DNA from: Bacillota bacterium
Lineage (GTDB): Bacteria; Bacillota; Clostridia; Oscillospirales; Ruminococcaceae
NCBI GenBank assembly: GCA_023391005.1
Contig: JAEWBS010000038.1
Span: 1-11,907, forward strand
Reading direction: 5' to 3'
DNA: 11,907 bases
Each line of letters starts with the position of its first letter. Position 1 is the stretch's first letter. The notes below the pieces were generated by a model. The model saw only the letters and a program-made list of their open reading frames with translations. It had not been told where the DNA came from and searched no databases. Below are positions 1 to 6,664 of the stretch, in pieces. A program made the position numbers and the translations under genes.

Positions 1-86
1 GCCTTTGCCGCCTGGCGCACCGTTGCGTTGTTTTCGATGATATATTGAGCGAGCAGTATGGCGCGCTCCTCCGGCAAGCCTTTCAC
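1..86 (-). CDS. spoIIID: SpoIIID-like sporulation transcriptional regulator, N-terminal part (runs off the left edge)
   Basis: Reading the minus strand from a GTG at 86-84 gives 28 codons before the window ends: V/M-K-G-L-P-E-E-R-A-I-L-L-A-Q-Y-I-I-E-N-N, then A-T-V-R-Q-A-A-K. The E-E-R-A...YI-ENNATVR-AAK pattern is the N-terminus of SpoIIID, the small helix-turn-helix regulator of mother-cell sporulation genes (about 80-95 residues in the family); the helix-turn-helix itself lies outside the window. An AGGGGAGG ribosome binding site at 94-101 is spaced correctly for the GTG; the overlapping ATG at 88-86 is followed at once by TGA, so GTG is the only workable start. A CATATACAT string on the minus strand (118-126) resembles a sigma-E -10 element, as expected for spoIIID, but no convincing -35 is seen. 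It is divergent from all other genes here. Confidence 0.85.
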   Translation of the reverse strand, partial: MKGLPEERAILLAQYIIENNATVRQAAK

Positions 87-182
87 ATGTGTGCCCTCCC
101 CTGTGTCGTCTTAGTGCATGTATATGCGGGGGAGAACAATTTTAGATTAACTTTTGTTTAATTGCGCCGGGCGGAGGAAAAC

Positions 183-420
183 ATAAATTCCTTTTTAAAG
201 AAACCGCAGGCCCAATTAGATTTGCGGTATGGTGTGGCGGTATGTATAATTGTGGAAGGAAGGACTGCGGGCGCGCAAATAGGCGCATTCACGGGTGCAT
301 TCACCGGCCCGGCGGCTCCGGTGTTTCTACCGGTGCTTGCCTTGGTCGGCGGGGTTGCGGGTTCTTTTGGCGGCAACGCCTTCGCTGGGGTGGGTTGTCG
401 ATATCACATATGCGGGATAG
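183..420 (+). pseudogene. Small glycine-zipper hydrophobic protein, apparently frameshifted
   Basis: A GGAGG at 173-177 is followed, at the usual start distance, by ATA (183-185) rather than ATG, GTG or TTG. The frame from there reads N-S-F-L-K-K-P..., then a long Gly/Ala-rich hydrophobic segment with repeated GxxxG spacing (GAFTGAFTG, LVGGVAGSFGG). At the run GGGG (387-390) the frame then turns into unconvincing sequence. Skipping one G gives F-A-G-W-V-V-D-I-T-Y-A-G and a TAG at 418-420, which looks like the natural C-terminus, about 78 residues in all. The same frame is stopped by TAA at 159-161, so little lies upstream; a TTG at 162 is the only conventional start but it precedes the ribosome binding site. 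Glycine zippers occur in membrane-inserting peptides, pore-formers and bacteriocin-like peptides, but I cannot assign a family. It could be a real pseudogene, an assembly error in a homopolymer, or phase variation. Confidence 0.5.
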
Positions 421-1165
421 TGAAAAGATGTTTAAAAAGCATGTACCAAAAGAACTCAAAAAATTGGCGTCAAAAATGTTTGGCTTTATCTTTCGGGAGG
501 ATGAAGGCGAAGAAATTTTTCTTTCGGTCGAGGAAGATATACACACAATGGTTGACTATAATTTGCCCTATTACTTTATCACAACCCGCAGTTGTTCAAG
601 CGGCTATGAACAGCCTATGAAGTATGCACTTCCGTTGATGGCATATCTTTTGAATGGCTATATGGTGTTTACCCATGTGTATGTCAAACGACGCCAAGAA
701 AACGCTGTAGAAATGGGCGTAAAATTTTGTGCTGATTACGCAGAGAACGCCGCCAAGGAAAACGGAGAGGAAGAAGTCTATATAGATGGCAAAGGTGAAA
801 TGTTGGTTATCACCAAGGGTATGAATCAAAAGCTGGCGAAAGTCATTATGAATGCGCCGGCGCTTGCCGCCTCAGTGGGCTATACGCAAGCCGCCTTCGA
901 GAAAATGCCGGAGCCGGGCAATATCGTCGATTTTCAGTCCGCATGGAATTTTTTAGAAAATAATTCTGTCGTTGATGTACAATGCCCATGCGCCGGTGCT
1001 GACGTGCATGTGGGTATCTCTTCGACCGAGGGCGCGGAGGCTTGGCTGGTGGAAAAGCTGCTGGCCTTCGCGAAGTTATACGGAACAAAATTTGATTTTG
1101 GCTGGCCCGAGGCATTGGCAGTTGCGCAGGCGTTGGACCCATGGGTTCCGGTGCGCAAAGAATAA
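410..1165 (+). CDS. Uncharacterised 251-residue cytoplasmic protein
   Basis: I do not recognise this protein. The reading frame is open from further upstream, but codons before about 410 are the out-of-frame image of the preceding glycine-zipper gene (Cys/Arg/His-rich noise), so ATG 410 is preferred; ATG 428 is the alternative. ATG 410 overlaps the likely TAG (418-420) of the upstream gene, as in translationally coupled pairs. The product is soluble-looking and acidic in the middle (E-D-E-G-E-E; ENGEEE). Visible pieces are a basic amphipathic N-terminus (FKKHVPKELKKLASKM), one short hydrophobic stretch (ALPLMAYLLNGYMVF, near residue 75) and a C-terminal region ending W-V-P-V-R-K-E. There is no signal peptide, no Walker motif and no obvious catalytic motif. 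Low Gly and normal codon use support real coding. A perfect hairpin lies 42 bases after its stop. Function unknown; coupling to the small hydrophobic gene is the only context clue. Confidence 0.65.
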   Translation: MRDSEKMFKKHVPKELKKLASKMFGFIFREDEGEEIFLSVEEDIHTMVDYNLPYYFITTRSCSSGYEQPMKYALPLMAYLLNGYMVFTHVYVKRRQENAVEMGVKFCADYAENAAKENGEEEVYIDGKGEMLVITKGMNQKLAKVIMNAPALAASVGYTQAAFEKMPEPGNIVDFQSAWNFLENNSVVDVQCPCAGADVHVGISSTEGAEAWLVEKLLAFAKLYGTKFDFGWPEALAVAQALDPWVPVRKE

Positions 1166-1206
1166 TCAGCCCAATTAATCTGACTGCATTTATAGCTTGA
1201 AAATAC

Positions 1207-1238
1207 ATAGAGGACATGCGTACGCGCATGTCCTCTAT
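1207..1238 (+). terminator. Perfect 14-bp hairpin after the 251-residue gene
   Basis: The arms ATAGAGGACATGCG (1207-1220) and CGCATGTCCTCTAT (1225-1238) are exact complements around a TACG loop. It starts 41 bases after the preceding stop codon and separates that gene from mcp, so a terminator role is likely. The plus-strand 3' flank (CGTTATAAGG) is not a T-tract, so it is not a textbook intrinsic terminator. It resembles the hairpin at 3698-3721. Confidence 0.6.
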
Positions 1239-1297
1239 CGTTATAAGGTGCTCTTTGCGTGTAAATCTTTATAGATCTTGTCTTTTTTGGTAAAAAT

Positions 1298-1323
1298 CTG
1301 ACTTTTTCTGAAACTATTATGAT
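1298..1323 (+). promoter_or_regulatory. Weak candidate promoter for mcp
   Basis: A good -10 element TATGAT is at 1318-1323. The best -35-like string upstream is CTGACT at 1298-1303, which leaves only 14 bases of spacer, or ATCTGA at 1296-1301 with 16. No sigma-D type TAAA...GCCGATAA motility promoter and no cyclic-di-GMP riboswitch-like conserved blocks were seen in 1239-1379. Confidence 0.3.
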
Positions 1324-1379
1324 ACTCTGGGTTATCTATGTAGCTGCAAGTTCAAATTTTGACAGAAAAAGGAGAAAAA

Positions 1380-3515
1380 ATGATATCCAAAACAAAACAG
1401 CCAGAGGCAAAGGTTTCTCCAAAGACGCGGGGTTTTAAAAGTCTTTTATCTAAAATACTGGTTTATATAGGAATTCCAGTACTTGGCTCCTATATACTCG
1501 TGGGTATTGTTCTTGCCGTAATCGTCAGCGCTTCGGTAGAGGATCTGTCCAGCACAAATTTGACCTCGCAATCTGAATCAGCGGCGCACCAGATCAATAC
1601 TTTCTTCAAAGAATATATGATCATTGCGGATCAATTAGCGAACAATGCGCATCTACAGCAAATTATGGCCGAAGCGGACAAGACAACCACAATGGATCTG
1701 CACCCCGACTACGATAAAATGATGAAAACCGTAAAAACAGTCCGCGGAGACGACCCCAATATCCTTTCAATATTTTTGGCGAATATTACTGCTGAGCAAA
1801 GCGTCAATACCAACGGCGGAAATAACAAGGCCTATAAAACCACGGAACGGCCGTGGTTTATACAGATGGAAGCAAATAACGGTTTGACACTGACGGAGCC
1901 TTATGAGGATATCAATACCAAACAACAGGTCGTCACGATCGCGGCGCCGGTGTATCAGAACGATTCAGGTGAAATTTTAGGCGCGGTTGGCTTAGACCTT
2001 ACCTTAGACCAGTTAGACGCGATTATTCATTCTCATAAGCTGGGTGAAACGGGCTATCTGATCTTAGCCACAAAAGGCGGGCAGATTATTTCGCACCCGA
2101 ACAGTGACTATATCGGAAAGAATGTTGCCGACACGGAAATGTCCGATGAAATAAAACAAGCCATTTTGAACCAAGCTACAGGAAATATTACCTTTACCGC
2201 TCAAGGAGAACATACGCACGGCCATATTTCCACCGTAGATGGCCTTGGCTGGGTTATTGCTACCGCGCTGCCCGACTCGGAATTCTATCAAAACTTTAAA
2301 TACGTGCAGTTCGTTATTTTGATCGCTTTTACGATGGCGATTGCGCTGATCGCTATTATGATCGTATTCATGGCGAGAGGCATCGTGTCACCCATTAAAG
2401 CGCTGACGCACACTGCAAATCTTATTGCGGACGGCAATCTGCATGTTTCCGCCGAGGTCAAATCCAGAGATGAAACCGGCCGAATGGCAGAAGCGGTGAA
2501 CCGAACTGTCGTACAGCTAAATCAGTATATCACCTACATCAACGAAATTGCCCGTACTCTGGACAGCATGGCAAGCGGGGATATGCGCATCTCTCTTAAA
2601 GAGAATTATGTTGGCGAGTTCGCAGTCATTAAGGAAGCTTTTATGCACATCGCCGCTTCGCTAAATCATACCCTGACTGAAATTAACCAGGCTGCCGATC
2701 AGGTCAATAGCGGCGCTGAGCAAGTTTCGTCAGCCGCACAGGCGTTATCCTCCGGCGCTACGGAACAGGCGGCAACGATTGAAGCGCTCACCGCCTCGGT
2801 TGCCGTTGTGTCGCAACAGGCGGAACAAAATACCGCCAGCGTCCAGAAATCGGTAGAATATGTTGAGCAGGTGGGCCAAAATATTACCGACAGCAACGAC
2901 TACATGCAGCGCCTGAATACCTCCATGCAGGAAATTAGCGTGACCTCTCGGGAGATTTCTAAAATCACCAAGCTGGTAGAGGATATTGCCTTTCAGACCA
3001 ACATTCTCGCTCTAAATGCAGCCGTGGAAGCAGCGCGTGCCGGTAATGCCGGAAAGGGCTTTGCCGTGGTCGCGGATGAAGTGCGCAACCTTGCGGCAAA
3101 ATCTGCGGAGGCGGCCAAACAAACCGCTGAGCTGATTGACAAGTCATCCGCAACCGTGTCCAAGGGCGCGCAAATTGCAAACGATACATTGAAACGGTTG
3201 GTTGAAGCCTCAGAAAAGGCCGCGTTGGCCGTACAGTCTATTCGTGAAATAGAGACCGTCATCTGTGTGCAGGCGGTTTCTATTGAACAAATCAATGAGG
3301 GCTTAACCCAGGTTTCAGCCGTGGTGCAAACAAATGCCGCGACCGCGGAAGAAAGCTCGGCTTCCAGTGAGGAGCTGGCCGCTCAGGCACAAATCTTGCA
3401 GCAGGCGGTTAGTAAATTTAAGCTTTCTGATATGCAGCAGCATTCCGCACATACCGCAAAAGAGGCGTCGCACGCGGTCCTCGCCTACGCGCCACTTGAG
3501 ACAAGCAAGTATTAA
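1380..3515 (+). CDS. Methyl-accepting chemotaxis protein with amino-acid-type dCache sensor
   Basis: A 711-residue transmembrane chemoreceptor that passes extracellular ligand binding to CheA/CheW. ATG 1380 is chosen because AAAGGAG (1368-1374) sits 5 bases ahead; an in-frame TTG at 1359 would overlap that site. Layout: TM1 about 26-52; extracellular double-Cache domain about 54-300; TM2 about 310-332; HAMP about 332-385 (P-I-K-A-L...DETGRM); coiled-coil signalling domain to about 690. The signalling tip is the near-invariant E534-D-I-A-F-Q-T-N-I-L-A-L-N-A-A-V-E-A-A-R, then AGNAGKGFAVVADEVRNLA. The membrane-distal Cache module shows Y152, R157, W159, F160, D177 and D206, in the spacing of the amino-acid-binding motif described for dCache_1 receptors such as PctA, with Phe replacing one Tyr. 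An amino acid or amine ligand is therefore likely but inferred. The C-terminus (ETSKY) lacks a CheR-tethering pentapeptide. It lies between two similar hairpins and looks monocistronic. Confidence 0.95.
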   Translation: MISKTKQPEAKVSPKTRGFKSLLSKILVYIGIPVLGSYILVGIVLAVIVSASVEDLSSTNLTSQSESAAHQINTFFKEYMIIADQLANNAHLQQIMAEADKTTTMDLHPDYDKMMKTVKTVRGDDPNILSIFLANITAEQSVNTNGGNNKAYKTTERPWFIQMEANNGLTLTEPYEDINTKQQVVTIAAPVYQNDSGEILGAVGLDLTLDQLDAIIHSHKLGETGYLILATKGGQIISHPNSDYIGKNVADTEMSDEIKQAILNQATGNITFTAQGEHTHGHISTVDGLGWVIATALPDSEFYQNFKYVQFVILIAFTMAIALIAIMIVFMARGIVSPIKALTHTANLIADGNLHVSAEVKSRDETGRMAEAVNRTVVQLNQYITYINEIARTLDSMASGDMRISLKENYVGEFAVIKEAFMHIAASLNHTLTEINQAADQVNSGAEQVSSAAQALSSGATEQAATIEALTASVAVVSQQAEQNTASVQKSVEYVEQVGQNITDSNDYMQRLNTSMQEISVTSREISKITKLVEDIAFQTNILALNAAVEAARAGNAGKGFAVVADEVRNLAAKSAEAAKQTAELIDKSSATVSKGAQIANDTLKRLVEASEKAALAVQSIREIETVICVQAVSIEQINEGLTQVSAVVQTNAATAEESSASSEELAAQAQILQQAVSKFKLSDMQQHSAHTAKEASHAVLAYAPLETSKY

Positions 3516-3697
3516 CGCAATCAGAAAGCAGGATGTTTTCCGCTTATTTGGATTTTTTCCGCATAGTTGCCGTCTTTTAGAAGCTTTAATACGTCCACAT
3601 TTTCCACCTTATAAGATGCAAATACCCTGCCAAATCTATGACCATTCTAAAATTGTTGGGCTACAGTGTAGATCTTTATAACAGGCATCAATCGAGG

Positions 3698-3727
3698 AGG
3701 GCATGCGCGTGCGCATGCCCTTTCCCT
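3698..3727 (+). terminator. Probable intrinsic terminator of mcp
   Basis: AGGGCATGCG (3698-3707) pairs with CGCATGCCCT (3712-3721) around CGTG; two further G-U pairs can extend the base of the stem. It is followed by a pyrimidine run TTCCCTTT. It lies about 180 bases after the mcp stop; nothing coding is visible in 3516-3697. Its core CATGCG-N4-CGCATG is identical to that of the hairpin at 1207-1238. Confidence 0.65.
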
Positions 3728-4040
3728 TTAGCTAACTTACCGGGCCTCCGACCTTCCCCATTCAATTAACCGACAACTGTATGGTGGGCCTCGGAATATC
3801 AAACGCCTTTGCATCCGGCGCTCAGATGACCCCTTTGTTTAAATGCACGGCTCCAACACATACACCTGTAAAATTTCGAGGTGTGGCCGAACCGCCCGCA
3901 GCCCCATTAAGGGTGTTTGGAATTTTCCCCATCCTTTTGCCGTCCGCCAAAAATTCCTTGTGCATTTCTGATAAAAACGCCATTGAAATTTTTTACTGAT
4001 CTACTATTTTCCGAAGTAAAACTTGTGGGTGCTCTGAAAC
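3728..4040. other. Non-coding intergenic stretch
   Basis: No frame here has a ribosome binding site with a convincing protein; short open frames are rich in Pro/Phe noise. The only structure I see is an inverted repeat TTTTACT (3991-3997) / AGTAAAA (4015-4021) with a 17-base spacer. Its centre is about 77 bases upstream of the transcription start predicted for the hydrolase/TRAP operon, so it may be a regulator site, but this is weak. Confidence 0.5.
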
Positions 4041-4070
4041 TACTTGTTTTACCTTGTTTCGTTATGCTGC

Positions 4071-4109
4071 TATATTACCAAATAGAAAGACAAAGACAGG
4101 CCTGTCTTT
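4071..4109 (+). promoter_or_regulatory. Candidate promoter -10 and perfect 18-bp palindrome (operator) before the hydrolase/TRAP operon
   Basis: TATATT at 4071-4076 is a plausible -10; the -35 region at the ideal distance is poor (TTTACC, 4048-4053), while TTGTTT strings at 4044 and 4054 are mis-spaced, suggesting an activator-dependent promoter. AAAGACAGGCCTGTCTTT at 4092-4109 is a perfect 18-base palindrome starting about 10 bases after the predicted start of transcription and 33 bases before the ATG at 4143. That is a typical roadblock-operator position. It could also fold in RNA as a 7-bp stem with a GGCC loop followed by ATT. Confidence 0.5.
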
Positions 4110-4142
4110 ATTGCACTTGCCAATGCAGGAGGATTTATCAAT

Positions 4143-4997
4143 ATGGAACAAACGGAAGACAAAGCCTGGGGGCTGATGGTTGGCGGCTACGATTTGCACG
4201 TCCATACGGCGCCGTCAGCCTTCCCCCGGGCATTGGATAGCTGGGAACTGATTAACGAAGCCAACCGGGCGGGCATGGCCGGTGTTATGCTGAAAAGCCA
4301 TTACGAATCCACCGCCATCCGCGCCGAGCTGATCAACCGGTACAGCGGTTGCAAAACAAAGGCGTACGGCGGTATCGCGCTCAACTGGCCAGCCGGCGGC
4401 ATGAATGTTTACGCAGTCGAAAATGCCCTGAAGGTTGGCGCAAAGATTGTATGGATGCCAACGCGCGACTCGGCCAACAGTTTGGAATTTGGCAATATGG
4501 ACGGCGATTTTTTTGAACGGGAGGGCATCTATATCCTGACGCCGGGCGGAAGGCTTAAAGACAGCGTCTACGATATTATGGATGCCGTCAAAAAATACGA
4601 CGGCACGCTCGCAACGGGCCACCTGAGCCCCAAGGAGTCGATTTTGCTCTGCCGCGAGGGACGGACCAGAGGCGTACGCATGATTTTAACTCACCCCGAG
4701 TTTCCGCGCACGAGAATTTCGGCGGATATCCAGAAGGAGCTCGCCGACGCGGGCGTCCTGATCGAGAAGAACTGGTTCAACGTGGCACAGGGCGCGGTCA
4801 GCATCGGAGAGATGGCACAAACGATTCTACATGTTGGGCCCGGCCGAACCTATATCGCGACCGATCGCGGACAGGAGGGGGCGCCCCGCCCCACGGCCGA
4901 GCTGCACCGCTTTATCTGCGCGCTTTTAAAGCAAGGGTTGACCGGCACACAGATTCGCGACATGGTTTGCTGCGTCCCAAAATCCATTGTGGATTAG
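4143..4997 (+). CDS. DUF6282-type metal-dependent hydrolase (amidohydrolase-like)
   Basis: A 284-residue protein matching my recollection of the DUF6282 family, which has a PHP/amidohydrolase-like barrel. Visible motifs: D17-L-H19-V-H21 near the N-terminus (HxH metal site), V-M-L-K51-S-H53, N-W-P-A-G-G-M-N, K-I-V-W-M-P-T, A-T-G-H160-L-S-P-K-E, I-L-T-H184-P-E-F and A-T-D241-R-G-Q. The order HxH, Lys/His, His, His, Asp is that of a mono- or binuclear metal centre that hydrolyses amide, ester or lactone bonds; which residues bind metal is inferred. No signal peptide, so cytoplasmic. AGGAGG (4127-4132) lies 10 bases before the ATG. It is the first gene of the operon, 31 bases before dctP, implying that it acts on the compound imported by the TRAP system or on a product of it. 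The reaction is not known to me. Confidence 0.8.
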   Translation: MEQTEDKAWGLMVGGYDLHVHTAPSAFPRALDSWELINEANRAGMAGVMLKSHYESTAIRAELINRYSGCKTKAYGGIALNWPAGGMNVYAVENALKVGAKIVWMPTRDSANSLEFGNMDGDFFEREGIYILTPGGRLKDSVYDIMDAVKKYDGTLATGHLSPKESILLCREGRTRGVRMILTHPEFPRTRISADIQKELADAGVLIEKNWFNVAQGAVSIGEMAQTILHVGPGRTYIATDRGQEGAPRPTAELHRFICALLKQGLTGTQIRDMVCCVPKSIVD

Positions 4998-5028
4998 AAC
5001 GATAAAACTTTTTAGGAGGAATAAGGAA

Positions 5029-6087
5029 ATGAAAAGCATTCGATTAACGGCACTTGCTCTGACTCTGGTTCTGGCTTTGGGCCTAACGGCCTGTAAGGGA
5101 ACGTCGGCTCCTGCTCCGACTTCACCCTCCGGCGCAGGCGGCAGCGAGGCGGCGGGCAAAACCTATAGCCTGAGCGTCGGACACACCACCGCAGCCAACG
5201 AAAACGACCCGTACTATCTCACGGTCATGAAGTTTAAGGAGATTGTCGAGCAGAAAACCAACGGGCGCATCAAGGTCGACGACTACCCCAGCAGCCAGCT
5301 CGGCTCCGAGCCCGAGATGTGGGAGGGCATGCAGACCGGCACCTGTGACATGGCCATTATGACCAACGCTTATGTCTCCTCCTATGTGCCGGCAAACGGC
5401 GCGCTGGACCTGCCGTTCATCTTCTCTGACCTTAAGCAGGCCCGCGACATCCTCGACGGCGATTTCGGCCAAAAGCTCATCGATAAAGCGAACGGCACCG
5501 GCGTCACGGTTCTGGCGTTCTCCGAGGGTGGCTTCCGCCAGCTTTGCACCCGCAACACGCCGGTGGCAAAACCCGCCGATTTGGCCGGTCTGAAGATCCG
5601 CTGCATGGAAACCAAGATCTACCTCTCGGCTTATTCGGCGCTGGGCGTCAACGCCACCCCGATGGCTTGGGGCGAGCTGCTGACCGCGTTGCAGCAGGGA
5701 ACGGTGGATGGCTGCGACGCGCCGCTGAGCGTGCTTTACACCAACGGCTTCCCCGATGTCTGCAAGTACATTGACAATGTCAACCTGTTCTACTCGCCGC
5801 TGCCCATCTGCATCTCTACGCAGGTGTTCGAGTCGATGTCGGCCGAGGACCAGAAGCTGCTGCGCGACGCCGCCGTGGAAGCGTCCGTCTACACCCGCGC
5901 CAACAACGACGCCAAGGCCAAGAGCATGGAGGAGGATCTGACCGCCAAGGGCATGACCATCATTTCGGAGGCCGAGGTCGATCTCGAGGCTTTCCGCCAG
6001 ACCGCCAAGCCCTGCTATGAGCAGATGGAATCCTATATCGGCAGCGAGTGGGTCAACGAGCTCAAGACGCTGGTTGGCATGGCCTGA
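5029..6087 (+). CDS. dctP: TRAP transporter solute-binding lipoprotein, DctP family
   Basis: A 352-residue extracytoplasmic binding protein of a tripartite ATP-independent periplasmic (TRAP) system. It captures an organic acid and delivers it to DctQM. ATG 5029 follows AGGAGG (5014-5019) by 9 bases; a longer in-frame GTG/TTG start would overlap the hydrolase stop and ribosome binding site. Residues 1-22 are a lipoprotein signal with lipobox L-T-A-C22, followed by a Pro/Ser/Gly-rich linker to about 43, so it is anchored to the outer face of the membrane as usual in Gram-positives. Family hallmarks: S-E-G-G-F-R170-Q-L, D-L-A-G-L-K-I-R191 (the Arg that usually salt-bridges the ligand carboxylate), W-G-E-L-L-T-A-L-Q-Q-G-T-V-D-G. 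Retention of R191 supports a carboxylate ligand. It is followed by a 76-base gap holding a strong hairpin. Confidence 0.93.
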   Translation: MKSIRLTALALTLVLALGLTACKGTSAPAPTSPSGAGGSEAAGKTYSLSVGHTTAANENDPYYLTVMKFKEIVEQKTNGRIKVDDYPSSQLGSEPEMWEGMQTGTCDMAIMTNAYVSSYVPANGALDLPFIFSDLKQARDILDGDFGQKLIDKANGTGVTVLAFSEGGFRQLCTRNTPVAKPADLAGLKIRCMETKIYLSAYSALGVNATPMAWGELLTALQQGTVDGCDAPLSVLYTNGFPDVCKYIDNVNLFYSPLPICISTQVFESMSAEDQKLLRDAAVEASVYTRANNDAKAKSMEEDLTAKGMTIISEAEVDLEAFRQTAKPCYEQMESYIGSEWVNELKTLVGMA

Positions 6088-6106
6088 TTCTTGTTTTGAA
6101 ACAGCC

Positions 6107-6136
6107 TCGGCGGTCGTGCTAAAGCGCGGCCGCCGA
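6107..6136 (+). other. Intercistronic RNA hairpin between dctP and dctQ
   Basis: TCGGCGGTCGTGC (6107-6119) pairs with GCGCGGCCGCCGA (6124-6136) around a TAAA loop: 13 pairs, two of them G-U on the plus-strand transcript. No T-tract follows, so it is not an intrinsic terminator. By analogy with binding-protein genes in other transport operons, it may protect the dctP message and lower expression of the membrane subunits. Confidence 0.65.
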
Positions 6137-6163
6137 CGCGGGATACACAAAGGGGGATACTCT

Positions 6164-6664
6164 ATGAAAACGCTCAAACGCGTTTCAAACGCGGTGAACT
6201 CGGCCGTCAGCTATGTCGGTATTTCGCTGTTCGTGATTTTAATTGTCGCCTGTATCGCACAGGTCTTCTTTCGATTCGTTCTGAACAATTCGCTGTCCTG
6301 GACCGAGGAGCTGGCCCGGTACTGCTTTATCTGGATGCATATGATTGGCGCCTCGCTTTTGATCGGCGCCGGTGAACACGCTACCGTCACGGTTGTTATG
6401 GACCTGCTGCATGGCGCCGCCCGCAAGGCACTCGATGTGCTGATCGAGATGGTCATCTTTCTCAACGGCGCCGTCATGCTGCATTCCGGCGTTATGCTCT
6501 CCTACAGCTCGCGCGCCAATTTGAGCACCGCCATGTCGGTGCCCATGTGGGTCATCAACGCCTCGGTGGCGATGGGCGGCCTGCTGCTAATGTTTCAGGC
6601 TGTTGTCAAAACCGCCGTCATCCTGTGTGACAGGCCGCAAAAAAAGGAGGGTGACGCACAATGA
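6164..6664 (+). CDS. dctQ: TRAP transporter small permease subunit, DctQ family
   Basis: A 166-residue integral membrane protein with four predicted membrane helices (about 15-36, 52-72, 88-108, 125-150). It carries the DctQ family signature F-F-R37-F-V-L-N-N-S-L-S-W46-T-E-E49-L-A-R52-Y between helices one and two. It is the small membrane subunit that pairs with DctM in the sodium- or proton-driven TRAP permease. ATG 6164 is supported by AGGGGG (6151-6156) 7 bases upstream; the frame is open further upstream only as an overlap of dctP in another frame. Its TGA overlaps the dctM start (ATGA), which points to translational coupling. Confidence 0.93.
   Translation: MKTLKRVSNAVNSAVSYVGISLFVILIVACIAQVFFRFVLNNSLSWTEELARYCFIWMHMIGASLLIGAGEHATVTVVMDLLHGAARKALDVLIEMVIFLNGAVMLHSGVMLSYSSRANLSTAMSVPMWVINASVAMGGLLLMFQAVVKTAVILCDRPQKKEGDAQ

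Noticed and set aside
242..409. N-terminal extension of the 251-residue protein to an ATG at 242
   Set aside because: The extension is Cys/Arg/Gly/His-rich out-of-frame reading of the glycine-zipper gene, with no matching ribosome binding site.
402..620. Continuation of the glycine-zipper frame to 620
   Set aside because: After the GGGG run this frame overlaps the 251-residue gene and reads as Lys/Arg/Cys noise; the zero-frame gene downstream is much more protein-like.
1239..1379. Possible cyclic-di-GMP riboswitch ahead of the chemoreceptor
   Set aside because: None of the conserved GEMM blocks or tetraloop-receptor features could be found; the leader is AT-rich and unstructured.
3334..3681. 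Plus-strand open frame overlapping the 3' end of mcp
   Set aside because: Arg/Pro-rich shadow of the mcp signalling domain running into non-coding DNA; no start signal.
3547..3944. Weak similarity between 3547-3574 and 3916-3944 (both begin TTTGGA and end TTGCCGTC)
   Set aside because: About three quarters identity over 29 bases with gaps in T-rich DNA; too weak to call a repeat without a second line of evidence.
5122..6177. Long minus-strand open frame (351 codons) opposite dctP
   Set aside because: It is the antisense image of a GC-rich, clearly recognisable dctP; its product is His/Gly/Leu/Arg-rich without motifs and has no ribosome binding site.
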